From: Halomonas beimenensis
GTDB lineage: Bacteria > Pseudomonadota > Gammaproteobacteria > Pseudomonadales > Halomonadaceae
Direction: 5' to 3'
Assembly: GCF_002549795.1 (NCBI RefSeq)
Contig: NZ_CP021435.1
Location: 248,001-312,000, forward strand
DNA: 64,000 nucleotides
Shown: positions 50,993 to 62,572 of the stretch, piece by piece
Layout of the letters: each line of letters begins with the position of its first letter
Position numbering within the stretch: position 1 is the first letter of the stretch
Made by a program: the position numbers and the translations under genes
The notes under the pieces: model-generated
What the model was told of the DNA's origin: nothing
The model's input: only the letters and a program-made list of their open reading frames with translations
Databases searched by the model: none

Positions 50993-52303
50993 CTAGAGCC
51001 AGGTCAGGCCGGCGGCGATGATCAGCCCCGTGAGCAGCAGCTGCACCAGGCAGAAGCCCATGATGTCCTTGGCCTTGAGGCCGGCGATGCCGAGCACTGG
51101 CAGGGCCCAGAAGGGCTGCAGCAGGTTGGTCCAGGCGTCCCCCCAGGCCACGGCCATGGCCACCCGCGGGATGTCCACGCCCAGGGCCTCGGCGGCGGGC
51201 AGCATCACCGGCGCCTGGACGGCCCACTGGCCGCCGCCGGAGGGCACGAAGAGGTTGACCAGGCCCGCGCTGACGAAGGTCCAGAAGGGCAGGGTGGTCT
51301 CGGTGGCCAGCGAGATGAGGGCCCCGGAGAGGGTGCCGGCGAGTCCGGACTGCACCATGATCGCCATGATCCCCGCGTAGAAGGGGAACTGGATGACGAT
51401 GCCGGCCCCCCCCTTGATGGCCTCGTGGAGGCTCTCGAGCAGGCTCTTCGGCGTGCGATGCAGCACGATGGCCAGGAACAGGAAGAGGGAGTTGACCACG
51501 TTGAGGTTGAGCCCGCCCCCCTGGAGCAGGAAGTGGTCGACCAGGAACAGCAGTCCCGGAATGCCCACCAGCCAGGCCAGGGTCAGGCTGTTCTCCAGGC
51601 GTTCCGCCGGGCGGGTGATCCGGCCCCGAGGCTCGGTCTGTTCGTCGAGCAGCCGGGGGTCGATGTAGACGCTCTCCCGTTCGCTGGGCAGCATCAGCCG
51701 GTTGAACAGCGGGACGGCGACGAACAGCGCCAGGACGATCAGCAGGTTGAAGGACGAGAAGATGGTCTCGGCGGTGCCGATCACGCCGATCCGCTCCACG
51801 GTGAAGTGGCCGTCGGTGGCGATGGTCAGGGGGACCGACCCCGCCAGCCCGCCATGCCAGACGATGAAGCCGGAATAGGCGCTCGCCACCAGCAGGCGGT
51901 AGTCGACGCGAACCTGACGGGCCAGCTCCTTGGCGAAGAGCGCTCCCACCACCAGGCCGAAGCCCCAGTTGATCCAGCTGGCGGCCAGCGAGACCAGGGT
52001 CACCAGCACGATGGCCGCGCCGGCGGTGCGGGCCAGCCCCGCCAGGCGCTGCAGCAGCCGCTTGACGGGGGGCGAGCTGGCCAGCATGAAGCCGGTGACC
52101 AGCACCAGCAGCATCTGCATGGAGAAGGTCAGCAGGTTCCAGAAGCCGTCTCCCCAGAAGCGCAGCACCGCCAGGGGCGTCTGACGCTCCACGGCGATGG
52201 CCGCGGCCGCCGCGATCACGGTCAGCAGCAGCACGAAGATGTAGGGATCGGGCAGATAGCGCTCGACCAGCTTCACCGCCGGTCGCGATAACACCTTGAG
52301 CAT
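50993..52303 (-). CDS. Short-chain fatty-acid transporter (AtoE family)
   Basis: 436 residues from ATG 52303 (AAGGA 8 nt upstream). About 11-12 helices; LPDPYIFVLLLTVIA, SAYSGFIVWHGGLAGSVPL and FVPSGGGQWAVQAPVMLPAA are characteristic of the AtoE/TIGR00366 group that imports short-chain fatty acids. No catabolic genes adjoin it. Confidence 0.87.
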   Translation of the reverse strand: MLKVLSRPAVKLVERYLPDPYIFVLLLTVIAAAAAIAVERQTPLAVLRFWGDGFWNLLTFSMQMLLVLVTGFMLASSPPVKRLLQRLAGLARTAGAAIVLVTLVSLAASWINWGFGLVVGALFAKELARQVRVDYRLLVASAYSGFIVWHGGLAGSVPLTIATDGHFTVERIGVIGTAETIFSSFNLLIVLALFVAVPLFNRLMLPSERESVYIDPRLLDEQTEPRGRITRPAERLENSLTLAWLVGIPGLLFLVDHFLLQGGGLNLNVVNSLFLFLAIVLHRTPKSLLESLHEAIKGGAGIVIQFPFYAGIMAIMVQSGLAGTLSGALISLATETTLPFWTFVSAGLVNLFVPSGGGQWAVQAPVMLPAAEALGVDIPRVAMAVAWGDAWTNLLQPFWALPVLGIAGLKAKDIMGFCLVQLLLTGLIIAAGLTWL

Positions 52304-52417
52304 GATGACGTCCTTTGCCGGTTGTCGTCGCGCCGGGCTCACCGGCCCGGTCGGCCACTCGTTAGCCGGTTAACGCTGACCCAGCCGTCCCCGCTTGTCA
52401 AAGTGACGAAGGGCGAA

Positions 52418-52558
52418 GGAAGCGCTGATTTATGTCGCGAGCGATGAGAGGCTGGTCGCCGCCGGAACGGAAACACCGGAGTTTACACGGCAGTAAATGA
52501 GGATGTTGAGTACCGCCGGCGGCCAGGATATCGAGCGCAGCAATAAATCAGTGTTTCC
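52418..52558. repeat. Palindromic MITE-like element abutting the MATE gene
   Basis: 141 bp with terminal inverted repeats GGAAGCGCTGATTTAT (52418-52433) and ATAAATCAGTGTTTCC (52543-52558), and a second inner inverted pair (CTGGTCGCCGCCGG with CCGCCGGCGGCCAG). The right end touches the stop codon of the MATE gene at 52559. Non-coding. Confidence 0.7.
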
Positions 52559-53890
52559 CTAACTCGACCAGCGCCCTCGGCGGTAGCCCAGGTAGTAGGC
52601 GATCAGCACCCCGGAGCGCACGGCGGTGAAGAGGGTGAAGGCCAGCCAGAGGCCATGGTTGCCCCAGCCCTGGGTCAGCCACCAGGTCGGCAGGTAGGCC
52701 GCCAGGGCGAGGAAGATGCTGTTGCGCATCTCGCGGATCGCCGTGGCGCCGATGAAGACCCCGTCGAGCAGGTAGCTCCAGACGGCGATCAGCGGCATGG
52801 CCACCATCCACGGCAGGTAGTGACCGGCGGTGTCGCGAACCGCCGGAAGGTCGGTGAGGGCGGCGATCAGCAGCTCTCCCCCCAGGGCGAAGGCCAGGGC
52901 GGCGGCCCCGGCGGTGGCCAGCGAGAAGCGCGCCGCGCCGCGCACCGTGGCGGCGAACTCGTCGAACCGTCGACGGCCCACCGAGCGCCCGGTGAGTGCC
53001 TCGGCGGCATGGGCGAAGCCGTCCAGGCCATAGGAGGTCAGCATGACGAACTGCAGCAGGACGGCGTTGGCCGCCAGCACGGTGTCGCCCTGGGCGGCGC
53101 CCCGGGAGGTGAAGAAGGCCATGGCGAACAGCAGCCCCAGGGTGCGCACGAACAGGTTGGCATTCACCTGGAAGAGCTCGCCGTAGGCGGACAGGCGCAG
53201 CAAGCGGGAGCGGCGGAACCGGCCCTCCAGGATCCGGAGCTGGCGCGAGACCAGCCATAGGCCGACGATCAGGGCGCTGTAGTCGGCGATCACCGTGGCC
53301 CAGGCGACCCCGTCGCTGGTCATGCCCAGGCCCACCACGAACAGCAGGTCCAGCACGATGTTGACGCCGTTGGTCAGCACCAGGATCGCCAGCGTCACCC
53401 GGGAGTTCTGCTGGCCGAGGAACCAGCCGAGGATGGCGTAGTTGGCCAGCACCGCGGGGGCCGAGAGCAGCCGGATGCGCGCGTATTCCGTGGCCAGGGC
53501 CGTGGCCTCCGCGCTGCCGTCGAGCAGCCAGAGGCCGAATTCGACCAGGGGCCCGCCGGCGAGGATCAGCCCGCCGCCGATGGCCGCGGCCAGCAGCAGC
53601 GACTGGCCCAGCAGGTGGCGGACCGCTTCATCGTCCTCCCGTCCCACCGCCTGGGACGTCAGGCCCGTGGTGCCCATGCGCAGGAAGCCGAACCCCCAGT
53701 AGAGGAAGCCGAACAGGGTGGCCCCCAACGTCACCGCCGCCAGGTAGCGGGAGTCCGGCAGGTGGCCGACCACGGCGGTGTCCACCAGGCCGAGCAGCGG
53801 CACGGTGACATTGGACAGGATGATCGGCCAGGCCAGGGTCCAGATGCGCTGGGGAGGGCGAGCGGTCGAGGCAGGGGCGGATGAGGTCAC
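52559..53890 (-). CDS. MATE-family efflux transporter (DinF-like)
   Basis: 443 residues from GTG 53890; the longer TTG start at 54025 adds non-conserved sequence. Twelve helices. PIILSNVTVPLLGLVDTAVVGHL and FGFLRMGTTGLTSQAVGRED in the first half match the DinF branch. Exports cationic drugs or metabolites using Na+ or H+. The MITE sits immediately after its stop. Confidence 0.87.
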   Translation of the reverse strand: MTSSAPASTARPPQRIWTLAWPIILSNVTVPLLGLVDTAVVGHLPDSRYLAAVTLGATLFGFLYWGFGFLRMGTTGLTSQAVGREDDEAVRHLLGQSLLLAAAIGGGLILAGGPLVEFGLWLLDGSAEATALATEYARIRLLSAPAVLANYAILGWFLGQQNSRVTLAILVLTNGVNIVLDLLFVVGLGMTSDGVAWATVIADYSALIVGLWLVSRQLRILEGRFRRSRLLRLSAYGELFQVNANLFVRTLGLLFAMAFFTSRGAAQGDTVLAANAVLLQFVMLTSYGLDGFAHAAEALTGRSVGRRRFDEFAATVRGAARFSLATAGAAALAFALGGELLIAALTDLPAVRDTAGHYLPWMVAMPLIAVWSYLLDGVFIGATAIREMRNSIFLALAAYLPTWWLTQGWGNHGLWLAFTLFTAVRSGVLIAYYLGYRRGRWSS

Positions 53891-54036
53891 GAGGGCTCCG
53901 GTCGGGACACGAAGCCGGGAGGATGGCGCCTGGCGATGGCGGGTGCAAGCCGTCCGGCCGGCAGAAATTCCGGCTACGCTTGGGGAAAGCGGTCGAGACG
54001 CTCGGCCGGTGGCGATCCAGCGCAAGGAGAAGGGAA

Positions 54037-54357
54037 ATGAAGCGAGTGACGGGATGGGGCGCCGGTGCCGCCCTGGTGATGGCCCTGGCGGTGGCCGGAC
54101 AGCCGGCCCTGGCCGTGGACGACTACGATTCCGTGCACCCCAGCGGCGGCGCCATGGTGGCGGACGCGCTGCTCGCCCGGCCGCTGCTGGCGGCGGCCAC
54201 GGTCGGCGGGACGGCGGTCTTCCTGGTGTCGCTCCCGTTCAGCGCCCTGGGCGGCAACGTCGAGGCGGCCGCGGAGACCCTGATCAAGACCCCTGCCGAG
54301 GCGACCTTCCGGCGCTGCCTGGGATGCAAGGTGAGCCGCCGCGCCGACGAGCTCTAG
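54037..54357 (+). CDS. Small exported/membrane protein, 106 aa
   Basis: Signal peptide (ALVMALAVAGQPALA), a hydrophobic central segment (AAATVGGTAVFLVSLPFSALGG) and a C-terminal part with two cysteines (FRRCLGCKV). Widely found as a small hypothetical protein in related bacteria by impression; no function recognised. AAGGGAA precedes the ATG. Confidence 0.65.
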   Translation: MKRVTGWGAGAALVMALAVAGQPALAVDDYDSVHPSGGAMVADALLARPLLAAATVGGTAVFLVSLPFSALGGNVEAAAETLIKTPAEATFRRCLGCKVSRRADEL

Positions 54358-54377
54358 TCGCCGGGTGGCCGAAACGA

Positions 54378-54404
54378 CGACGCCCCGCACTGGGCGGGGC
54401 GTCG
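54378..54404. terminator. Bidirectional terminator hairpin
   Basis: 11-bp arms CGACGCCCCGC/GCGGGGCGTCG between convergent genes; no strong T run. Confidence 0.6.
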
Positions 54405-54423
54405 GTGTCGTGCGTGCGCGTCG

Positions 54424-57130
<2,707 letters not shown>

Positions 57131-57302
57131 GCCGGAGTCCTCGTTGTGCGGTTGATGTCTGGGCTTCATTGCCGCTATTTGGGCAAGGATCATAGCACCC
57201 GGCCGACCACCCCGTCATGCCGCGCCATGATGGGCCGCGCCTGCGCCGACCCCCCTGGGGCTGATAGAATATCGGCCCCTTCGCTGTTCAGCGGTCATCG
57301 TC

Positions 57303-57992
57303 ATGGCAGAGCGCTCGCGCATCATCACCTCCAACCAGCCCGGCCCCCATCAGGACCTGTCGCGCCGGGTCGCCCGGGCGCTGGCCCACCCGCTGCGCAA
57401 GCCGCTCGCCGAGCACACCCGGGCCGCGTTCGCGGAGGCCGAGGCCTGGCGGGCCGAGCGTGCCGGGGCGCCGCTGATCCTGGATGCCGGCTGCGGCGTG
57501 GGCCTGTCCACGCGCCGCCTGGCCGAGACCCATCCCGAGGCCGCCGTGATCGGCGTCGACCGCAGCGCCGATCGCCTGTCCCGGGACCATGGCACCCTGC
57601 CCGAGAATGCCCGGCTGGTCCGTGCCGACCTGGTGGATTTCTGGCGGCTGGCACTGGCCGCGGGCTGGCGCCCGTGGCGCCATTACCTGCTCTACCCCAA
57701 TCCCTACCCCAAGGCGGCCCACCTCAAGATGCGCTGGCAGGGCCATCCGGTGTTCCCTGCCATCCTGGCGCTGGGCGGACGCCTCGAGCTGCGTTCCAAC
57801 TGGCGGCTCTACGTCGAGGAGTTCGCCCTGGCGGTGGAGCAGGCCACCGGCGTGGCCGCCCCCGTGGAGCCCCACGATCCCGGGGGCGACTTCCTGACGC
57901 ACTTCGAGCGCAAGTACCACCTGAGCGGCCAGCCGCTGTGGCGCCTGGTGGTGGAGCTGCCGCATCGGCCGGAGCTCCTGCCCCTTTCCTGA
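57303..57992 (+). CDS. TrmB-like SAM-dependent tRNA methyltransferase
   Basis: 229 residues. SAM site LILDAGCGVGLSTRRLAE and IGVDRSADRLSR; the motif that in TrmB reads PDPWPKxRH is here YPNPYPKAAHLKMR. This is the shorter-motif sister group of tRNA m7G46 methylase, so methylation of a tRNA guanosine is likely but not proven. Divergent from fabY. Confidence 0.7.
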   Translation: MAERSRIITSNQPGPHQDLSRRVARALAHPLRKPLAEHTRAAFAEAEAWRAERAGAPLILDAGCGVGLSTRRLAETHPEAAVIGVDRSADRLSRDHGTLPENARLVRADLVDFWRLALAAGWRPWRHYLLYPNPYPKAAHLKMRWQGHPVFPAILALGGRLELRSNWRLYVEEFALAVEQATGVAAPVEPHDPGGDFLTHFERKYHLSGQPLWRLVVELPHRPELLPLS

Positions 57993-58023
57993 GAACGTGC
58001 AGTTTGCGGATCACGTCGGGGGA

Positions 58024-58914
58024 CTAGCGCCGGCGGTGGCGGAAACGCTCCCCCAGGACTCGCCGCAGCCAGCGGGCGATGGGACCCTGGGCGGCGTCGC
58101 GCCGGGAAACCGTTTCCACCTCGATGACCGGCAGGGTGCCGAGCGCTTCCCCCGAGAGCGCCACCAGGTGATCGCGGAACGGCGGGTACTGGGCGATGTG
58201 CTCGGGCACCAGGGCCCAGCCGAGCCCGCGCGTGGCGAGCTCGGCCATGGAGTAGAAGCTGTTGAGCCGCCAGAACTGGGCGCTGAGCGGCGCCGCCGCC
58301 TCGCCCTCCGAGCGCGAGGCGATCAGCAGCTGGCGATGGGCGGCCAGGTCGCCAGGCGTGGGAGAGGGGCGCGCGGCGAGGGGATGGTCGCGCCCCACCA
58401 CCAGGACCTGGCGCAGGTGGGCGATCGGGACCCCCTCCAGCAGCGGGCCGCGGCCCAGCCGACCGAGCAGGATGCCCAGGTCGGCGGTACGATCCTCCAC
58501 CCAGCGGGCGATGTCGCCCTGGGCGCCATACAGCAGGGTCAGCTGGAGGGCGGGATAGTGATGCGCCAGCGCCTCCAGGGTCTCGTCCACCTGGGGCATT
58601 TCCACCAGCGCCTCGTCGATGGCGAGTACCAGCCGCGCCTCTTCCCCCTGGGCGATGGCCAGCGCCCGGGATTCCAGCCGTTGACACTGGCGGATCACCG
58701 CCCGGGCCTCGTGGACCAGGGCGTCGCCGGCCTCGGTGAGCCGCGGCAGGCGCCCGCGGCGGTCGAACAGCGTGCAGCCGAGATCGGCCTCCAGGTGGCC
58801 GATGGCGGTGCTGACCGCCGACTGGGCCCGGCCCAGGTGGCGGGCCGCCGCGGAGAAGGAGCCGCGCTCGGCGCAGGCGATGAGCACTTCCAGCTGGTCG
58901 AGGCTCCAGCGCAT
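58024..58914 (-). CDS. LysR-family regulator divergent from drug-efflux genes
   Basis: 296 residues from ATG 58914. N-terminal HTH LDQLEVLIACAERGSFSAAARHLGRAQSAVSTAIGHLEADLG (residues 5-45); effector domain after residue 90. It lies head to head with the PACE pump gene, with a repeat element in between. In Acinetobacter the PACE pump gene aceI is controlled by a divergent LysR regulator, AceR, so this could be the counterpart. Confidence 0.87.
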   Translation of the reverse strand: MRWSLDQLEVLIACAERGSFSAAARHLGRAQSAVSTAIGHLEADLGCTLFDRRGRLPRLTEAGDALVHEARAVIRQCQRLESRALAIAQGEEARLVLAIDEALVEMPQVDETLEALAHHYPALQLTLLYGAQGDIARWVEDRTADLGILLGRLGRGPLLEGVPIAHLRQVLVVGRDHPLAARPSPTPGDLAAHRQLLIASRSEGEAAAPLSAQFWRLNSFYSMAELATRGLGWALVPEHIAQYPPFRDHLVALSGEALGTLPVIEVETVSRRDAAQGPIARWLRRVLGERFRHRRR

Positions 58915-59009
58915 GGCATGACCTATCTGAATTTCCGATGGAATCCAACTCGTATCCATCGCCATGATGGCGAGAATAGGGCCCCGGGTCGAGGTCAGGA
59001 CCGATGCCG

Positions 59010-59242
59010 TTAGACAAAGCGAGGGGTGCCGGGGACAGGTCGGAGAGGAGGTCCTACGCCAGGGGTGAGGAGCACGGCTCCGAACGGGCTGGCCAAGGAT
59101 GGCCAGCACCGGCCCTGCAAGCGGCGCAGGATGCGAGAGCGCCGCAGGGCGTCGGTAGCGCCCACGGAAGGGTTCACAGCGCCTCCTCGTCGGTCCGGCG
59201 CTCCGGGACCTGTCGACGGGGTAGCCCCGAGCGATAGCCGCT
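59010..59242 (-). repeat. MITE-like interspersed repeat, copy 2 (inverted)
   Basis: Same family as at 24432, 60042 and 62233 but in the opposite orientation: CGAGGGGTGCCGGGGACAGG at the left, ATGCGAGAGCGCCGCAGGGC in the centre, CCTGTCGACGGGGTAGCCCC at the right. It fills most of the 380-bp space between the LysR gene and the PACE pump gene, so the efflux promoter must lie beside or inside it. Confidence 0.85.
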
Positions 59243-59295
59243 CAGGCCGCCTGAGGGCTCGAAGGGGCTCTCATGGGAAACTCTTGGAGGTCATG

Positions 59296-59712
59296 ATGCG
59301 CTCCTGGAAGGAACGACTGACGCACACCCTGCTCTTCGAGGCGGGCGGGCTGGTGATGGTGACGCCCCTGGCCAGCGAAGTCACCGGGCACGGCCTGGGG
59401 GAAATCGGGGTGCTGGCCCTGGGCCTGGCCACGACCGCCATGCTCTGGAACCTGGTCTGGAACCGGCTGTTCGATGCCTGGGTCCCGACCCGGCGGCGCA
59501 GCCTGCGCCAGCGATTCGCCCAGGCCTTCGGCTTCGAGCTGGGCCTGCTGGTGACGACCCTGCCGGCGGTGGCGTGGTGGCTCGACATCGGCCTGGTCGA
59601 GGCCTTCTGGCTGGATCTTGGGTTCATGCTCTTCTTCCTGGCCTATGCCCTGGTGTTCAATACGTTCTTCGATCTTGCGATGCGCCGTTACCTGGCGCGG
59701 GGAGGTGCCTGA
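59296..59712 (+). CDS. PACE-family antimicrobial efflux pump
   Basis: 138 residues, two tandem bacterial-transmembrane-pair domains, four helices. Starting at ATG 59296 (GGAGG 5 nt upstream) the protein begins MRSWKERLTHTLLFE and the conserved acidic residue falls at Glu15 as in AceI; WNLVWNRLFD follows. The second half repeats the pattern with FGFELGLL and LVFNTFFD. Exports biocides such as chlorhexidine in characterised members. Stop overlaps the SMR gene by one base. Confidence 0.88.
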   Translation: MRSWKERLTHTLLFEAGGLVMVTPLASEVTGHGLGEIGVLALGLATTAMLWNLVWNRLFDAWVPTRRRSLRQRFAQAFGFELGLLVTTLPAVAWWLDIGLVEAFWLDLGFMLFFLAYALVFNTFFDLAMRRYLARGGA

Positions 59713-60041
59713 TGGCCTATCTGTTCATGGCGGTAGCGATCGTCGCCGAAGTCGTGGCCACGAGCTCGCTCAAGGCGTCCCAGGAGTTCACCCGCTTCTG
59801 GCCGAGCGTGGTGGTGGTGGTCGGCTATGGCCTGGCCTTCTATACCCTGACCCTGGCCCTGCGCACCCTGCCGGTGGGCATCGCCTATGCCTTCTGGGCC
59901 GGGCTCGGCATCGTGCTGGTGACCCTGATCGGCATCCTGGTCTACGGCGAGCGCCTGGACCCGCCCGCCGTGGTCGGCCTGGCGATGATCGTCGGCGGGG
60001 TGGTGATCATCCAGGCCTTCTCCCAGGTCTCGGCTCACTGA
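59712..60041 (+). CDS. Small multidrug resistance (SMR/EmrE-like) transporter
   Basis: 109 residues, four helices; the essential membrane Glu is at position 13 (AIVAEVVATSSLK) and YAFWAGLGIVLVTLIG and the Trp are conserved. Proton-driven export of quaternary cations. Co-transcribed with the PACE gene. Its final codons plus stop (CTCGGCTCACTGA) are repeated at 60298, beyond the adjacent mobile repeat. Confidence 0.92.
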   Translation: MAYLFMAVAIVAEVVATSSLKASQEFTRFWPSVVVVVGYGLAFYTLTLALRTLPVGIAYAFWAGLGIVLVTLIGILVYGERLDPPAVVGLAMIVGGVVIIQAFSQVSAH

Positions 60042-60297
60042 ACAAGGCTATTGCAGTTTGGTTGTCGCTCGGGGCTGATCCGTCGACAGGTCCCGGAGCG
60101 CCGGACCGACGAGGGGGCGCTATGACCCCCTCCCTGGGCGCTACCGACGCCCTGCGGCGCTCTCGCATCCTGCGCCGCTTGCAGGGCCGGTGCTGGCCAT
60201 CCTTGGCCAGCCCGTTCGGAGCCGTGCTCCTCACCCTTGGCGTAGGACCCCCTCTTCGACCTGTCCCCGGCGCCCCTCGCCATATCCAATTCCGATA
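60042..60297 (+). repeat. MITE-like interspersed repeat, copy 3, flanked by a 13-bp direct repeat
   Basis: Same core as copies 1, 2 and 4. It is bordered by CTCGGCTCACTGA at 60029-60041 (the end of the SMR gene) and 60298-60310, which looks like a target-site duplication. The left end reads GGCTATTGCAGTTTGG; the right end complement TATCGGAATTGG is a weakly matching inverted end. Confidence 0.85.
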
Positions 60298-60384
60298 CTC
60301 GGCTCACTGAGCCTGGCGGTCGAATCCTGCCGGATGGCCAGGTAGACTGCGCCTGGCCAGATCGTCGCCCGCCGGGATATCCAG

Positions 60385-61827
60385 ATGCCGTTTCGTCTCC
60401 TCGCCTGCTGCCTGTTGTGCCTGCTGCCCCTGGTGACCCAGGCCCAGGGGTTCGCCCGTCTCGCCGAGCTGGCCGAGGACGGCTTCCGGATCGGTGCCGA
60501 GGCCCGCTTGCTGGGCAACGGCGAGCCGGGCGAGACGCTCGGCAGCATCGAACCGCGGCTGGCCCTGTCGCCGGCCTCGGTGTCCAAGGTCTACGTGGCG
60601 GCGGCGGCCCTGGACCGCTTCGGCCCCCAGCATCGCTTCACCACCCGCCTGGTCGGCACCGCCGAGCCGGATGCGGCGGGCGTGCTGGACGGCGACCTGA
60701 TCCTCGACGGCGGCGGTGACCCGGCGCTGACCACCGAGGACCTGTGGCGGCTGGTGCAGCGCCTCCACCAGGCCGGGGTGCGCGAGGTAACCGGGCGCCT
60801 TGTGATCAGCCAGTGGCGCTTCGGCCCGGTGACCTGCATCACCACCGACCGCTGCGAGGGCCAGCATCGGGTGGACAACGCCTACAGTGCCCTGCTGTCC
60901 TCGGCGGCGATCAACTACGGTAACTGGTGCGTCACCGTGGCCCCGGCGCGGATGCCCGGCGAGCCGGCGGTGGTGACCAGCTGCGACAGCCAGACCCGGC
61001 TGCCGGCCATCGACAACCGGGTGGAGACCAAGCCCGACGACAGCGGCACCCGGCTCACGGCCGAACGCCTGACCCGCGACGGCGCCGACGTCATGCGCGT
61101 CGGCGGCCAGATCTCCACCAACGCCCATCCCCGGGAGATCTATCGCACCAGCTCCGACCCCGCCGGACAGACCGCCGAACTGCTGATGGCCATGCTCGAC
61201 CAGGCCGGCATCCCGGTGGCCGGCGGCGCGGTCACCACCGCCCTGGAGCCCCCCGACACGGCGCATCGGCTGGCCGCGGTGGATGGCGAGCCATTGCAGG
61301 AACTGCTGCTGCGTACCCTCAACTACTCCAATAACTTCATGGCCGATACCCTGGCCCTGGACCTGGCCGAGGTCCCGCGGCCGAACCTGGTGCAGGCCGG
61401 CGACGCCATCGAGGCCTTCGCCCGGGGCCTGCCGGGCCATGGGGAGGTGCGCCTGGACAGCGGCAGCGGCCTGACCCCGGAGAATCGCACCACCGCCGCC
61501 GGCGTGAACGTGCTGCTGGAGAGCCTGTTCCGCCGCCCCGCGCTCTTCCCCAGCTTCGTGGCCGCGCTGCAGTCGCCCGGCAACGGCGTGATGCGCTTCA
61601 TCCGGCGCGGCTCGGAGACCTTCCAGCACCACGTCATGCTCAAGACCGGCACCCTCAACCAGCCGGTGACGGTCCGCGCGGTGGCCGGTTACTTCCGCAC
61701 CCGCACGGGACGCTGGGGAGTGTTCTCGGTGTTGATCAACGGCACCGCCTCGACGCCCTACCTGAGCTGGTCCACGGTGTTGGATCGGCTCTCGGTGGAC
61801 CTCGACGCCATGATCGCGTCACATTGA
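60385..61827 (+). CDS. dacB: D-alanyl-D-alanine carboxypeptidase/endopeptidase (PBP4)
   Basis: 480 residues with signal peptide (LLACCLLCLLPLVTQAQ). Class C penicillin-binding motifs: SVSK (SxxK nucleophile, residues about 69-72), YSNN (SxN) and HVMLKTGTLN (KTG). An insert of PBP4 type separates the first two. Periplasmic peptidoglycan trimming and cross-link cleavage. Confidence 0.93.
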   Translation: MPFRLLACCLLCLLPLVTQAQGFARLAELAEDGFRIGAEARLLGNGEPGETLGSIEPRLALSPASVSKVYVAAAALDRFGPQHRFTTRLVGTAEPDAAGVLDGDLILDGGGDPALTTEDLWRLVQRLHQAGVREVTGRLVISQWRFGPVTCITTDRCEGQHRVDNAYSALLSSAAINYGNWCVTVAPARMPGEPAVVTSCDSQTRLPAIDNRVETKPDDSGTRLTAERLTRDGADVMRVGGQISTNAHPREIYRTSSDPAGQTAELLMAMLDQAGIPVAGGAVTTALEPPDTAHRLAAVDGEPLQELLLRTLNYSNNFMADTLALDLAEVPRPNLVQAGDAIEAFARGLPGHGEVRLDSGSGLTPENRTTAAGVNVLLESLFRRPALFPSFVAALQSPGNGVMRFIRRGSETFQHHVMLKTGTLNQPVTVRAVAGYFRTRTGRWGVFSVLINGTASTPYLSWSTVLDRLSVDLDAMIASH

Positions 61828-61855
61828 GCGCCTCGCTCGCCAAGGAGACCCGTCC

Positions 61856-62227
61856 ATGAAGCCCGCTCACACCGGTTATCGCCACCTGGTCCATGCCACC
61901 CGCTACTCCCTCAAGGGGTTCGGCGCGGCCTTCCGCAACGAGTCGGCCTTCCGCCAGGAGCTGGGCGTCTGCGTGGTGCTGCTGCCGCTGGCCGTGTGGC
62001 TCGGCCGGGAGCCGGTGGAGTGGATCCTGCTGGTGGGCAGCTGCCTGCTGGTGCTGATCGTCGAGCTGCTCAACAGCGCCATCGAGAGCGTGGTGGATCG
62101 CATCGGGCCGGAACGCCACGAGCTGTCCGGCCGGGCCAAGGACATCGGCTCGGCGGCGGTGATGCTGTCGCTGTGCCTGGCCGGACTGACCTGGGGCCTG
62201 CTGGCCTGGGCGCGCTTCCTGGCCTGA
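61856..62227 (+). CDS. dgkA: Diacylglycerol kinase
   Basis: 123 residues, three helices and an N-terminal amphipathic helix. Catalytic signature ELLNSAIESVVDRIG and GRAKDIGSAAV; FRNESAFRQE is conserved. Recycles diacylglycerol from membrane-derived-oligosaccharide or lipid turnover. Confidence 0.94.
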   Translation: MKPAHTGYRHLVHATRYSLKGFGAAFRNESAFRQELGVCVVLLPLAVWLGREPVEWILLVGSCLLVLIVELLNSAIESVVDRIGPERHELSGRAKDIGSAAVMLSLCLAGLTWGLLAWARFLA

Positions 62228-62232
62228 GGACG

Positions 62233-62491
62233 GGGCTATCGCAGTTTGCGTTGTCGCTCGGGGCTGATCCGTCGACAGGTCCCGGAGCGCCGGGCCGACG
62301 AGGGGGCGCTGTGAACCCCTCCCTGGGCGCTACCGACGCCCTGCGGCGCTCTCGCCTCCTGCTCCACTTTGCAGGGCCGGTGCTGGCCATCCGTGGCCAG
62401 CCCGTTCGGAGACATCCTCCTCACCCCTGGCGTAGGCCCCCCTCTCCGACCTGTCCCCGGCGCCCCTCGCCAGACCCGACTGCGATAGCCC
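62233..62491 (+). repeat. MITE-like interspersed repeat, copy 4 (best-preserved ends)
   Basis: 259 bp with perfect 13-bp terminal inverted repeats GGGCTATCGCAGT (62233-62245) and ACTGCGATAGCCC (62479-62491). The interior matches the other copies, with GCTGGCCATCCGTGGCCAGC as an internal hairpin. It fills the gap between dgkA and glnE. ORFs inside on either strand carry no domain. Confidence 0.88.
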
Positions 62492-62572
62492 TGGGGGTAG
62501 GCTCGGTCGCTAGTGCCCAGCGCCCCGGCTTGGGTATGCTGGAGGGCATGACCCACCGGATGCGAGATGCCC

